Below the pieces are notes generated by a model, which worked only from the letters and a program-made list of their open reading frames with translations, ran no database searches and was not told the DNA's origin. Below are positions 21,514-31,527 of a stretch of DNA of 64,000 nucleotides, in pieces. The translations under genes and the position numbers were made by a program. The stretch lies in NCBI GenBank assembly GCA_904066235.2, contig CAJFCV020000005.1, forward strand, positions 1,736,001-1,800,000. The letters run 5' to 3'. Source of the DNA: Bursaphelenchus xylophilus. Lineage: Eukaryota > Nematoda > Chromadorea > Rhabditida > Aphelenchoididae. Position 1 is the stretch's first letter; each line of letters opens with the position of its first letter.

Positions 21514-23405
21514 ATGGCGAATTTTGAGCCCCTCGGGGCTAACAGAAGGATCCCTGGAGCTGGAAGTGAAGCTCCATCAACTCTAACAAATCCATCAACT
21601 TTTGTGGGTAAGCAAGTGTAATATAATTGAAAAAAATGTGGAAATATCTTGGATTTTGATAGGAACAACTGTTTTTATTTGGTAAAATACGTATATGGCA
21701 CTTGGTCCATAAGGTTCTGGGGCTAATTATCATAAAGTAACATTTTATACGATTAAACATGTTTCGGCGTATAAAATGTCGCTATGATGAATTTGGCTTA
21801 TCTTGTTGAAAGGAGAGTACTAGTGACTAAAATTAAACCAAAAAAGTTCTTGGGCTATTTTGAGCGATTTAGCATAAAGTGACATTTTATACGATGAAAA
21901 ATGTTTTGTCGTATAAAATGTCTCTATGATGAATCTGGCTTATCTTGTTGAAAGAAGAGTACTAGTGACTAAAATTAAACCAAAAAAGTTCTTGGGCTAT
22001 TTTGAGCGATTTAGCATAAAGTGACATTTTATACGATTAACTTGTTTTGTCGTATAAAATGTCGATATGATAAATTTGGCTTATCCTGTTGTAAGGAGAG
22101 TACAAGTGACTAAAATTAAACCAAAAAAAGTTCTGGGGCGATTTTGAGCGATTTATCATAAAGTGACATTTTATACGATGAAAAATGTTTTGTCGTATAA
22201 AATGTCGCTATGATGAATTTGGCTTATCTTGTTGAAAGGAGAGTACTAGTGACTAAAGTTAAACCAAAAAACATTCAAAAAATGTTTTATTTATCCCTTC
22301 AGATGCCATGGGGAGGCCAATTACACAACAGGCGGTTAGTGGAGCCTGCTCCAAATGCGGATTTGCCGGCCATTTGCCCTATCAATGCCGGAATAATTTG
22401 CCAATTGAAATTGATGGAGTCAAAAAGACTGCTGTGGATGTATCTTCTACCTCCTCGGAGTCATCGGAAGATGAAACTCCACTCAAGAAAGAAGGTAGGT
22501 CATGGATAACGTTTTGATGATTTTTACTGAATTTTGGGGGTATTTATTGGTTTCTTGAATTGCAATTGATAGAATGTAGACTACGATTCTATGAGAAGTG
22601 GGTGTCGGAGTGTCGGAGAGCTTTTTATTTCAAATAATTGCCATTTTATTACCCATGGTCAGATAGAGGTCATGGGTAATATTTTGATGGTTTTGATAGG
22701 AAGTCTTTGATTTTTTATGCAGTTTTATGTTGAATAGGACAGAATATAGACTATAGTTGTTATGTACGCAGCCAGAATGTATGAAAAGCAGATGATCTTT
22801 GAGTATTTGTCATTTATATTATCTATGATCAACTTGAGGTCATGGGTAATATTTTGATGGTTTTGATAGGAAGTCTTTGATTTTTTATGCAGTTTTATAT
22901 TGAATAGGACATAATATAGACTATAGTTGTTTAGTACGCAGCCAGAATGTATGAAAAGCAGATGATCTTTGCGTATTTGTCATTTATATTATCCATGACC
23001 AACTTGAGGTCATGGGTAATATTTTAATGATTTTGATGGAAAACTGATCATTTTATGGTAGGATTGGAATTGGAAATTGAGAAATAGAGAGTCTTCTATT
23101 ATTATCAAAGACTATTTCAACTTTTTTTTGTCAAAAATAGCGATTTTTTCAGTAGCTAAAATTGCTATTTTTCAGACAAAAAACTTCGAAAAATCTCCGT
23201 AAAAAAGCTCCAGAAGAAGCTGAAAAAACTGAGGAAGAAGGAAAAAGCCAAGAAAAAGAGGAAACGCCGACATTCTTCATCATCATCCAGTTCCTCGTCA
23301 GAATCGGAAGACGAAAAACGAAAGAAAAAATCGAAAAAGGAGAAGAAAAAGCACTCCAAAAAGCGCAAAAAGGAAACCTCAAGCAGCTCAAGTGATTCTG
23401 ACTGA
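21514..23405 (+). CDS. SREK1IP1: SREK1IP1-like zinc-knuckle, Lys/Ser-rich protein
   Basis: Exons 21514..21607, 22303..22494 and 23176..23405 give 171 aa. A single CCHC zinc knuckle (CSKCGFAGHLPYQC) is followed by VDVSSTSSESSEDE, then a basic KKLRKISVKKLQKKLKKLRK coiled stretch and a SSSSSSSSESEDEKRKK tail. This order is that of SREK1-interacting protein 1 (p18SRP), a nuclear splicing-related factor. The start ATG lies 11 bp after a strong acceptor, fitting SL trans-splicing. Both introns are filled with tandem repeats of exact period (142 bp and 170 bp). Polyadenylation signals AATAAA at 23418 and 23432. Tail-to-tail with the M13 gene, 108 bp apart. Confidence 0.85.
21737..22290. repeat. 142-bp tandem repeat, four copies (SREK1IP1 intron 1)
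   Basis: CATTTTATAC recurs at 21741, 21883, 22025 and 22167, exactly 142 bp apart. Each unit contains a palindrome CATTTTATACGAT...TCGTATAAAATG followed by GGAGAGTACTAGTGACTAAA. The last unit ends at the true acceptor region. Confidence 0.92.
22671..23040. repeat. 170-bp tandem repeat (SREK1IP1 intron 2)
   Basis: CATGGGTAATATTTTGATGG recurs at 22671 and 22841, with a third, slightly divergent start at 23011, so the period is 170 bp. A divergent relative (GTCATGGATAACGTTTTGAT) is at 22499. Units also share TACGCAGCCAGAATGTATGA. Confidence 0.9.
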
Positions 23406-23513
23406 AATTTAATTAACAATAAATGTAATTTAATAAAAAAAAATCGAAAAAATCTCAATTTTCCCTCAAAAAAACCTAAATTAAAAATTTTTTTTTAATT
23501 TATTTTATTTATT

Positions 23514-26500
23514 CTACGCCAAACTGATATTTCTGCTGCTCAAATTGAAGTCTGGCTTAGTAGGCATATTAAAGATGGGGCATTTTAGTCTTGGGTTGTA
23601 ATTGCTCCCCACGGGGCAGCTGAAAGCACTCCCGAACGCCGGAAAATTGGCCATAGAGCCCCAAATTCGCACGGAATTCGGCGAATGGTTGTTGTTGAAG
23701 GAGTAGTCGTCCCACCCAGGGAAGCTGGCCATATTTTGCGCCAAATTGAGGAAGAAGAGCTGGTCGTCGTTGAATTTGTCCAAGTTTCGGCCGCGTGGCC
23801 GGGGCTCCAACGGCCGCGATAAGGAGTAGCGACGGTAGGCGGAATAGGCCCAGCGAATGCCCGAAAATGTTTTTGTAGAATGTTTAGACACTCGAAGTTA
23901 TGGTAGTAACGTTTTTTGCGAAGAGGAGCGGAAAGCAAAAAAAAATTTTTTTCAGCGTATAAAATGTCACCTTGTGGAAAAAGAGCAACTTTCATAAATT
24001 TTAACAAAATTTTGACTTAACAGAGGGCAGCAATGTAAAATACGAATTAATGAACGATGGTACTAGCTCGCGTACATTTTATACGATTAAACATGTTTCG
24101 TCGTATAAAATGTCACTTTTTGGAAAAATGGTAATTTTTATAAATTTTGATAAAATATTGACTTAACAGAGGGCAGCAATGTAGAATACCAACTTCTTTT
24201 GATGGCAATGGCTCTTTTGACATTTTATACGATCAAACATGTTTCGTCGTATAAAATGTCACCCATAATCGCGTAATTATCATTTTTTAGAAGAACGAAA
24301 TTTTAACAGTAGCTTAAAATACGGGTCGTAAAAACCGACATTTTAGATGACGTGTTATACGATGAAACATGTCCTGTCGTATAAAATATCACAACTCACC
24401 TAATTGATCGGGAAAGTCTTCAAAATAAGTTTTAGCCGACATGAGGCATCTAGGCCGTTTGGGATCGCATTGCTTTGAGTAGAAATGAATAATGCACTCC
24501 GTAGTGGCTTCATGCTCTGGGCTAGTCACGTTGAGAAGCTCTGAAAAGTTCATAACCTTAGGTAAAATGAGTGCATTTGGGTTCAGCATTTATTAATGAA
24601 GAGTAACTGCTATACGAAAGTCCCCGAAATTTCAAAAATCGAGGTTTTGCACCGTGCGAAAAAGTTTTTTGACTGCACTGTGCGAAAATTTTTCAGGTCA
24701 AAAACTTGGCGCAGAAATTTGGATAGCTGAAAAAAAAGATCGCCATGATAATTTTCAGGCCATTTTCACCGCATAAAATGAAATCCCGCCTGATTTGGTC
24801 TAATTGCACTGTGCAATTGCATTTTTATTTTTCTCGCACAGTGCAGATTAGTTCTTTGTCGGTTTTGAAAAATTCAAAAAAGCCCACCAAAATTGTGGCC
24901 CAGTTCATGGGCCATGACAAACGCTAAACTTGAAAAATGCATGACTGGCGACCAAGCGGAGTCGTATTTCGGGTATTCGAAATATCCCCAAGTAAAGAAA
25001 TTTCCATTTGTCAAGCGGGAATGTTGGGCGTCGTCCTGGAAAAAATTAATGATTTGAACTCTGCTGTTAGCTGCATTGTGCAAAAAATTTTTTTTTTGTG
25101 TTTGACTGCACTGTGCAAAAATAAAAAGGATTTTTTTGACCGCACTGTGCAAAAATAAAAAAAAATTTTAACTGCACCGTGCAAAAAAATTTTTTTTTGA
25201 CCGCACTGTGCAAAAATAAAAAAAAATTTTTAACTGCACCGTGCAAAAAATATTTTTTTTTACCGCACTGTGAAAAAATAAAAAAATTTTTTTAACTGCA
25301 CCGTGCAAAAAATAATTTTTTTTTGACTGCACGTTGCAAAAAATCAATTTTTTTTGACTGGACAGTGCAAAAATACAAAAAAAAGTAGACTGCACTGTGC
25401 AAAAATACAATTTTTTTAACTGCACCGTGCAAAAAATAATTTTTTGACCTCACTGTGCAAAAATAAAAAAAAATGTAGACTGCACTGTGCAAAAATACAA
25501 TTTTTTTAGCTGCACCGTGCAAAAATAAAAGAAATGTAGACTGCACTGTGCAAAAAATCAATTTTTTTTGACTGCACTGTGCAAAAATAAAAATTTGTTT
25601 TGACTGCACTGTGCAAAAATAAAAAATCTTTTTTTACTGCACAGTGCAAAAATAATTTTTTTAAACTGCACCGTGCAAAAATAAAATTTTTTTTTTCTGA
25701 CTGCACCGTGCGAGAATAAAAAGTATTTTTCTTGACTGCACCGTGCAAAAATAAAAAATCTTTTTTTTACTGCACAGTGCAAAAAGACTTACAGTTTTCA
25801 GCCAAGGAAATTGCAAATAACTCCCGCCATGATCCCCATTGAACTTCAACAAGGGTCTAAAATTATTCCAATTCCTTCCGTTCAGTGGGTTTTCGACGTT
25901 CAAATCCGCCGTGTATTTTATAAAATTCGAATTTTCGAAAATTGGAAAATCCAAAAATCCAAAAGTATTTTTTCTCAATAAATTGATCATATAATCCTTG
26001 ACGAGGTCGCTTCTGGTGTTGCTATATCGTATGGAGTTTTCGACTTCTTCCATCAAGATATTCGCATAGGTGAAAAACTGAATTTGCATATTTTGAAAAT
26101 TCGATAATCTTCGTTTTGCCCGGTCCAAAGCCAGTTTTTGGATGTATAATGGATACGTTTCATCCATGAACTGCTCGCAACTACGGTATTTATAGGTGCG
26201 GCGATGCATCAAGTTTTGGAATAATGCGTTCACCAGCTGGGCTCGACGGAAAATCTGAAAACTTTTGTTTGATTTGCACAGTTCAAAAATCGAAAAAATT
26301 TTGTATTGCACAGTGCAAAAATCGAAAAAATTTTGTATTGCACAGTGCAAAAATCGAAAAATTTTTATATTGCACAGTTCAAAAATATAAAAAAAAATGT
26401 ATTGCACAGTGCAAAATAAAAAAAGAAATCTTTTATTGCACAGTGCAAAAATCGAAAAATTTTTGTATTGCACAGTGCAAAAAAATTTTTTCTTTGCACA

Positions 26501-28025
26501 GTGCAAAAATTAAAAAAAAATTGTATTGCACTGTGCACAACAAAAATCGAAAAATTTTGCATTGCACAGTGCAAAAATTAAAAAAAAAAAATTTTATTGC
26601 ACTGTGCACAACAAGAAGAAAAAATTTTGCTTTGCACAGTGCATAACTGAAAAAATTCTTAGTATGCACAGTGCAAAAATTAAAAATTTTTTTTTGCTGC
26701 TTACGTAGTGTAAAAAAATAAATAAAATTTTTCTGACTGCATTGTACAAATTTTTTGTTCGTTGCACTGTGCGAAAGAAAAAGAAACATTTTTGTATTGC
26801 ACAGTGCAAAAAAAATTTTTTCCTTTGCACTGTGAAAAATAAAAATTTAGATTTTTCATTGCACAGTGCAAAAAATTCTTTGGCTGCACTGATTCAAATT
26901 TTTATAAGCCAGTTGAAAAACAAATTTTCCCTACCAAATCCGGACTTTCGGTTAAGATATCCGGCATCATGACAGTAAAGTTTGTTGTATCCACAGGGAC
27001 CAGAGCGATGTAGGCAGTGAAATTGGTCATGATCGGGGCCTTTTCGTCGATTGGGAATTGAATGTCCGGGAATTTGTTGACGGCTTTCATGACCCACGTC
27101 TCGATTGATGTGGGGTCTTCGTATTGGGGCTTGACTAGACAGTCGGTGTAGACTTTTCGGATCTTTTGGATCGATTCTATCTGAATTATGCGGATTTTTG
27201 GGGGGATTATGCAAATTTTGGACATGGCGCAAAGTTTTGGGCATTATGCAAATTTTTGGTCGTGATACAAATTTTTGGGCGTGATACAAATTTTGGGGCA
27301 TTATGCAAAATTTATGGTCATTGTGAAAATTTTTTGTTATTATGCAAATTTTTGGGCCTTATGCAAATTTTTGGTCACAATGCAAATTTTTGCACATGTT
27401 CCGAGTTTTTGGTACTTGCGAATTTCTGAGCGTGCCACAAATTTCCGAGAGATTACGCAAACTCTTGGAGACTCTGAAATTTTTTGGATGCAAGTTTCTT
27501 GATATCATTCTGTCGGGAAAATAATGAGCGCAATGTCGCCGATCGCGTCGCTAAATTGAAAAGAAATTTGATTTTATCGTGACACAATTCATTTTCTCAG
27601 CAGCGATGCGATTTTTGTTGCGACTGTTCAATATTTTTCCGACAGACGGCTAATACGCAATTTTTTTTGAAATTATACAAATTTTTTGAACATTACGCAA
27701 ATATTTTTGGGTAAAAATACGCAAATTTTTCATCTAAAATATGAACAGTTTGAAGGTAAAATACGAGAACTACATCAATCACGTTATTTCCCACCTGATA
27801 AGCCAACGAAAGATCCATGAGCAAGCTTCGAATGTCATCATACATTGTCGTTGGGACATACACCTCGTCCGCCTGCCCTGCGGCGTACTCAAAAAAGTCT
27901 TTGCACGGATCCGCAGTGCTGTTCATCATCTTCTCCATCAGCTCTTGTTTCTGCAGTAAAGTTTCGGCCGTACACCGGCATGACGAAAGGAAAAAAGCTA
28001 AGGCGTATTTTACAAAGAAATTCAT
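23514..28025 (-). CDS. Short M13 (neprilysin-like) family protein, probably not a normal peptidase
   Basis: Six exons on the minus strand: 28025..27795, 27180..26935, 26254..25793, 25035..24888, 24540..24400 and 23890..23514, 534 aa against about 750 for typical family members. An N-terminal hydrophobic stretch (FFVKYALAFFLSSCRC) looks like a signal peptide. DPCKDFFEYAAG is the M13 entry motif. FVMAHELGHNF carries HExxH. The last exon has the family end GIRWAYSAY, DDQLFFLNLAQ, HSPNSVRIWGSM and SAFSCPVGSNYN. The ENIAD motif with the third zinc ligand is absent; the equivalent position reads KHSTKTFSGIRW. The last acceptor (CTTCGAG) is unusual, so that junction is less sure. Introns 2-4 are packed with TGCACNGTGCA arrays. 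Confidence 0.75.
24060..24395. repeat. CATTTTATACGAT palindromes, three copies (M13 intron 5)
   Basis: Near-perfect hairpins of the form CATTTTATACGATtaaACAT / GTTTCGTCGTATAAAATG at about 24074, 24220 and 24350 (the last degenerate), roughly 140 bp apart. The same palindrome forms the 142-bp repeat at 21.7-22.3 kb and the flanks of the element at 6.3 kb. Confidence 0.85.
24645..24850. repeat. TGCACNGTGCG/A sites (M13 intron 4)
   Basis: Copies of GCACTGTGC and GCACCGTGC at about 24650, 24674, 24807 and 24835, the outer pair changing between T..A and C..G. Confidence 0.8.
25065..25790. repeat. TGCACTGTGCA/TGCACCGTGCA array (M13 intron 3)
   Basis: Around twenty sites at 33-40 bp spacing with spacers of the form AAAAATAAAAAAATTTTTTT and GACTGCACTGTGCAAAAA. 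Central base mostly T or C on the plus strand. A few broken sites (TGCACGTTGCA, GGACAGTGCA) are mixed in. Confidence 0.92.
26275..26895. repeat. TTGCACAGTGCAAAAAT array (M13 intron 2)
   Basis: About twenty sites, mainly TGCACAGTGCA flanked by TT and AAAAAT, some as TGCACTGTGCA (26527, 26599). Spacing about 30-38 bp. The array runs from exon 3 acceptor to 40 bp before the exon 2 donor. Confidence 0.92.
27185..27735. repeat. Short tandem ATTATGCAAATTTTTGGGC-type repeats (M13 intron 1)
   Basis: Imperfect 19-22-bp units of the pattern TATGCAAATTTTTGG repeated from 27185 to about 27430, resuming with ATTACGCAAATATTTTTGGG near 27690. ATGCAAAT is also the POU octamer core, which may be coincidence. 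Confidence 0.75.
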
Positions 28026-28207
28026 CAGAATTTGGGAAATTTTAGAGGAAATTTATGCTATTTCCGATATTTTCTATCGATTTGATAGGAAATTAATTAA
28101 ATTTAGAGTCATTGGAATACCCATTATGGATAATTACATGAGATTTTTTGTTGGAGAAGCAGGGAAAAAAAAGATTATTTTACTACACGTAGACACACTA
28201 TTATATA

Positions 28208-28500
28208 TAACAAGAGGGTACCCCAAGTGCGACGCTCGGATTTTGATGAGACTCGGCACAAATTTAGAACAATTTTTTTAAGACATGCGTGACATCTAGC
28301 CCGCGCTTTGCAGAAACAACCAAGATTTTTAGAGCGAAAATCGGCAAAAATTTGACACTTTTTGCCGAATTTCGGCACGAAAATTTGCATGCCAATTTCT
28401 ACCATAGAGGGTAATGTTTCCACAAAAAATCAATTTTTCCGCACGAAACAAGCAAAGTTATGGCCAAAAGATGTTTTTCCCTCTGTCCAAATTCCCCATT
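28208..28500. repeat. Half copy of the AAGTGCGACGCTC foldback element
   Basis: Starts CAAGAGGGTACCCCAAGTGC and follows the left arm of the 17.9 kb element to about 28500, where it breaks off before the LINE fragment. The right arm is missing. Confidence 0.8.
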
Positions 28501-28514
28501 TCTTCCTCGACAAA

Positions 28515-28757
28515 CGTTTTTTCGCGTCTTTTTTGGCAAATTACCAATCCATACACCGGACTGTTTTAGCTTGTCAGTTTGACGTGCGCCGCCCTACAAA
28601 CGAAGACTTGGACGGCCCAGGCTCAGATGGACTGACGATTTTCGAAAGCACCATGGCCTGAGATGGAGAGACCATATCCTGACCAGACAATGGAATCCGG
28701 ACTAACACACTCCATAATTTTACATGTGATTATTGTGAATAAATTGAATTGAATCGG
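28515..28757 (+). mobile_element. 3' end of a non-LTR retrotransposon
   Basis: A frame from 28583 to the TAA at 28703-28705 reads RAPPYKRRLGRPRLRWTDDF then RKHHGLRWRDHILTRQW. GRPxxRWxDDx...W is the usual C-terminal end of LINE reverse transcriptase proteins. It is followed by AATAAATTGAATTGAATC, a short TTGAA-type tail. The 5' part is missing, as in most LINE copies. Clade cannot be decided from 40 residues. Confidence 0.7.
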
Positions 28758-28770
28758 TATAAAATTTTAT

Positions 28771-29419
28771 TTATAAGAAATTTGCCCCCGAGCCCCTGAG
28801 CGATCCGGGAGGCCGAGGAGGCCGGACCACGTTGCCATGGTCGTCCACGACCATCTCGACTTCCGAGCCAATCTCTATGGCTTCATTCAAATTTTCGTCA
28901 ATCTGGAAGTGCTCGTCGGGCTCTAGATCCGGTACATTAGAGTCATCTTCGTCCTTCTGAAAAAACAAAAAAAATTTCGATTGAAGTATAAAAATAAAAT
29001 TCACATGTTTTAAAAAGGCAGCACAACTAAATACTTTTTGAAGCCCGATTTTTACGGGTTTGGAAACTAAATTTTCAAAAAAATCGCAATCCAGGATGGC
29101 ATCAAAATGCCCCAAAATACATCCCAATAAGCAAAAAAAAACGCGCTTTGAAGAGCGCGCGCTTTCCTTTACAAAGAGATCAACGTGAAAATTGGAAAAT
29201 TTTTGCAATGATTTTCAATTGAGTTTCTCTGACAGAATCTTCTCCCTTTACCTCCCCAACTCACTTTCTGGCAGACATCGAGCCGTCTCGTTTGATGGTT
29301 GCGCGGGTGAATTGTAAATTGTTGCCAGTGACGTCGTACAAATGTAGCTCAACTTCGGTGGGTCTAATTCCATATTTCGTCCATTCGGCGTTTAGAATGC
29401 AAACGAGCAGTGCGATCAT
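28771..29419 (-). CDS. Unrecognised small protein, junction unresolved
   Basis: Two exon-like open stretches on the minus strand. The first, 29419..29265, reads MIALLVCILNAEWTKYGIRP then TEVELHLYDVTGNN and ends AGAAA|GTGAG. The last, from about 28956 to 28771, reads KDEDDSNVPDLEPDEHF and ends in RPPRPPGSLRGSGANFL. Joining at TTTTTTCAG|AAGGAC breaks frame; joining at the earlier acceptor GTATTTAG (about 29026) keeps frame and adds a hydrophobic segment FLKHVNFIFILQ. A hydrophobic N-terminus plus acidic tail suggests a small membrane or secreted protein. GTGACATTTCG lies about 130 bp upstream. I do not recognise the family. Confidence 0.45.
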
Positions 29420-29539
29420 CGTGAAGTCAACAACCGGGTTTGACCATAAAATTGGAAAAGTGAGGAAAAAACGGCTGCTCACGCCAAACCAAAATAGAAA
29501 TAAAAATTTCCCGCCCCTTTTTGGCGATTCGTTCAAAAC

Positions 29540-29650
29540 GAAATGTCACTATCCGATAAAACGCATTCTCTTATCTTTCTTCTTCCTTTTCGAGAAAGAG
29601 CAAATATTTCGGGCGAGAAAAAGTGCCGATAGTTTTGCGACATTTCGTCT
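29540..29650 (-). promoter_or_regulatory. GTGACATTTCG box upstream of the gene at 29419
   Basis: On the minus strand GTGACATTTCGTTTTG at about 29552-29537 resembles the SCYL1 and POP4/VPS22 boxes, and GCGACATTTCGTC is on the plus strand at 29637. Confidence 0.35.
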
Positions 29651-29789
29651 ATCAATGAAAACGGTACGAAGTTTCGAAACGGTTCAGGAAATGCGCTGGA
29701 TTGACGTGCTGCTCAGTGTCTTTTAACCCCATGGAAAAATAAGATATTTGAAGAAGATTCCGAATAAATCATTTTCTCCGTGATTTTTT

Positions 29790-30230
29790 TGACGACCGGT
29801 GGTTTTTTGGGCGATGTCGGGTGAAGTGGTTTCTTTGGCAAAGGTCCTACTCGACTGCTCGACGCTTGGAGCTTCCTACAAGCTTTTTGGTGGATTCACC
29901 TGGCCTACGCCCCGCTCGATCCATTTTTTGTTGACCCGAAAAGTCGGGACGCGGGTTGTTGCCGGGACTTTTAAAGCCTGTTTCGGGTAAAATGCTCTTT
30001 TCTAAAATTTGATTACCTAAAATAATGTTTTGTAAAAATTTAGCTTTTTTATTGGCTAACTTATTACAACCTTTTTTGGCGGATTCACCTGCCCTACGTG
30101 TCGTTTCGATTCATTTTTTATTGACCCTAACTGTCTTTGACACTCATTTTTTGCCCAAGTTAAAAGTCAGTATACATATCTCCGCCCTCAAGAACCATCT
30201 TTTTGGTAAAGATTTCTCTCTATGCAGATA
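29790..30230 (+). other. Locally duplicated segment with short open frame
   Basis: A GGNGGATTCACCTGSCCTAC segment occurs at about 29889 and again at 30069, with similar downstream sequence (CCATTTTTTGTTGACCC / TCATTTTTTATTGACCC). The first copy carries an open frame from 29814 (MSGEVVSLAKVLLDC) to a possible donor at about 29988. I cannot tie it to a family; it may be a single exon or chance. Confidence 0.3.
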
Positions 30231-30291
30231 ATATTGAGTCCTGCTCGATCAATTCTGAGTCGCAATCAAGCGGGACCACTTTTTTTCGCTG

Positions 30292-30486
30292 ATGGCCCCA
30301 AGAACCAAGAACAACACCATGGGAGACAACAACGCTCACATGGGTGTATACAGCGGCGGAGGATCGAGCGGTGGCGGCGGTGGGGGCTACGTCCACGAGG
30401 AGTACGCGTCCGGCGGCTCTTCGGACGGCTCTTCCGAGCCTCCGGGCGGCAATGACGGCAGCGCGCTCCAAAGTAACTTCGGTTAG
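30292..30486 (+). CDS. Gly/Ser-rich short open frame, doubtful
   Basis: 64 codons starting MAPRTKNNTMGDNNAHMG and continuing into a Gly-run with YVHEEYASGGSS and SSEPPGGNDGSA. It begins the base-balanced, less AT-rich segment 30.2-31.15 kb. It could be a small Gly-rich protein, one exon of a larger gene, or a part of a retroelement. There is no family match by eye. Confidence 0.3.
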   Translation: MAPRTKNNTMGDNNAHMGVYSGGGSSGGGGGGYVHEEYASGGSSDGSSEPPGGNDGSALQSNFG

Positions 30487-31150
30487 ATCGGAGGTTCTCC
30501 GATCTAGTAAACGCAACGACTGCGGACTCCGTGCTAACTCAGGATGATTATGCTGATCCTTGATGACTCACGCAGTCATATGATCTCTCCCCGCCCACAT
30601 GTTTACGCCTAGGGCGACCTTTGGCCTATGACGCATGTCCGTTGTAAAGTATGAGTCACAAGAATGTTCTAGTCCCTTAGGACAAGACTTGGACATCCAG
30701 ATCTAGCCTGATTAAGCTTCTGTCCAGGATATCTTGGCCCTTGTCAACGACGTCCGCAGCTCCATCTTCGACACCTCATCAAATGGTACCATCATCAGCA
30801 TTCCAGAACGTCCAAGTCCCGCCCAGCCAGTGCCCTATATAAGCCCAGCCAGTCGACCAATCCAGGACGTCCCCATCGGCTTCGATCGATCGGTATTAAT
30901 CTCGAGATATTATTGTCATAGTATACTATTGTTGTTGTGTTATTCGAGCTCATAAAGGTACAGAATATTCTACGTGGGTATTGTATTAGACTGCAAGCTA
31001 TCCTTGCGCTACGTTGCGGCTTCAGTATTCTGAAGCAAAGATCCACCGACAGTCTAGTCAAGCAGCCCACAGGGTAGGGCAAAGGTAGGGCATCTCGCTC
31101 CCACTTATTCATCTAACTCTTGGATCGTCTCACCTTACATCACGATGAAT
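30487..31150 (+). mobile_element. LTR-like segment (solo LTR candidate)
   Basis: The base composition is balanced, unlike the surroundings. It holds a perfect hairpin AGATCGGAG-GTT-CTCCGATCT at 30485-30505, a TATA box TATATAAG at 30836, a possible initiator region and then a pyrimidine-rich leader, an order seen in LTR U3-R-U5. I could not find TG..CA ends with a clear 4-6 bp target duplication, so this is only a candidate; a promoter of an unrecognised gene is the alternative. Confidence 0.3.
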
Positions 31151-31527
31151 CACCATCTTTTGTTTTGGACATAAACTATTATCGTTTAAAAAAAATATGT
31201 TCAAAAACCGATTTCCACACAAAAAGTGCACTCCCTTGTGAGCGTTGCACTCTCGGCGTATTTTCCTTGTTAGTCTAGGCTTAGCCTAAGCTTGGATTAA
31301 GGCTCAGAGTGGAGTACAAGTGAGTCAAAATAATCATGTAAATTGTGCCAAGAACGGAATAGCACAGTATTAAATCCACTCCGTTTTAAAGATCAAACCG
31401 AGTAAACACGTTGCAAACCGAGTGAGTCACTGCTGTTCCCTCGGATTTGCATAAATTTTCAAGCCTTTGTGGAGTTGTTGGAAACTCGTTCCAGCCCTTC
31501 TGACCTTCTGCATTACTCTGATATGCG

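Noticed and set aside
25168..26840. Long open frames full of LHSA, CTVQ and FARCS on both strands
   Set aside because: They are translations of the TGCACNGTGCA arrays inside introns; they exist in all frames and both strands because the repeat has no stop codon.
30485..30505. AGATCGGAG hairpin as sequencing-adapter contamination
   Set aside because: Only eight to nine bases agree with adapter sequence and the segment is embedded in continuous DNA.
31270..31300. TTAGGC telomere-like word in CTAGGCTTAGCCTAAGC
   Set aside because: Only a single copy; no telomeric array.
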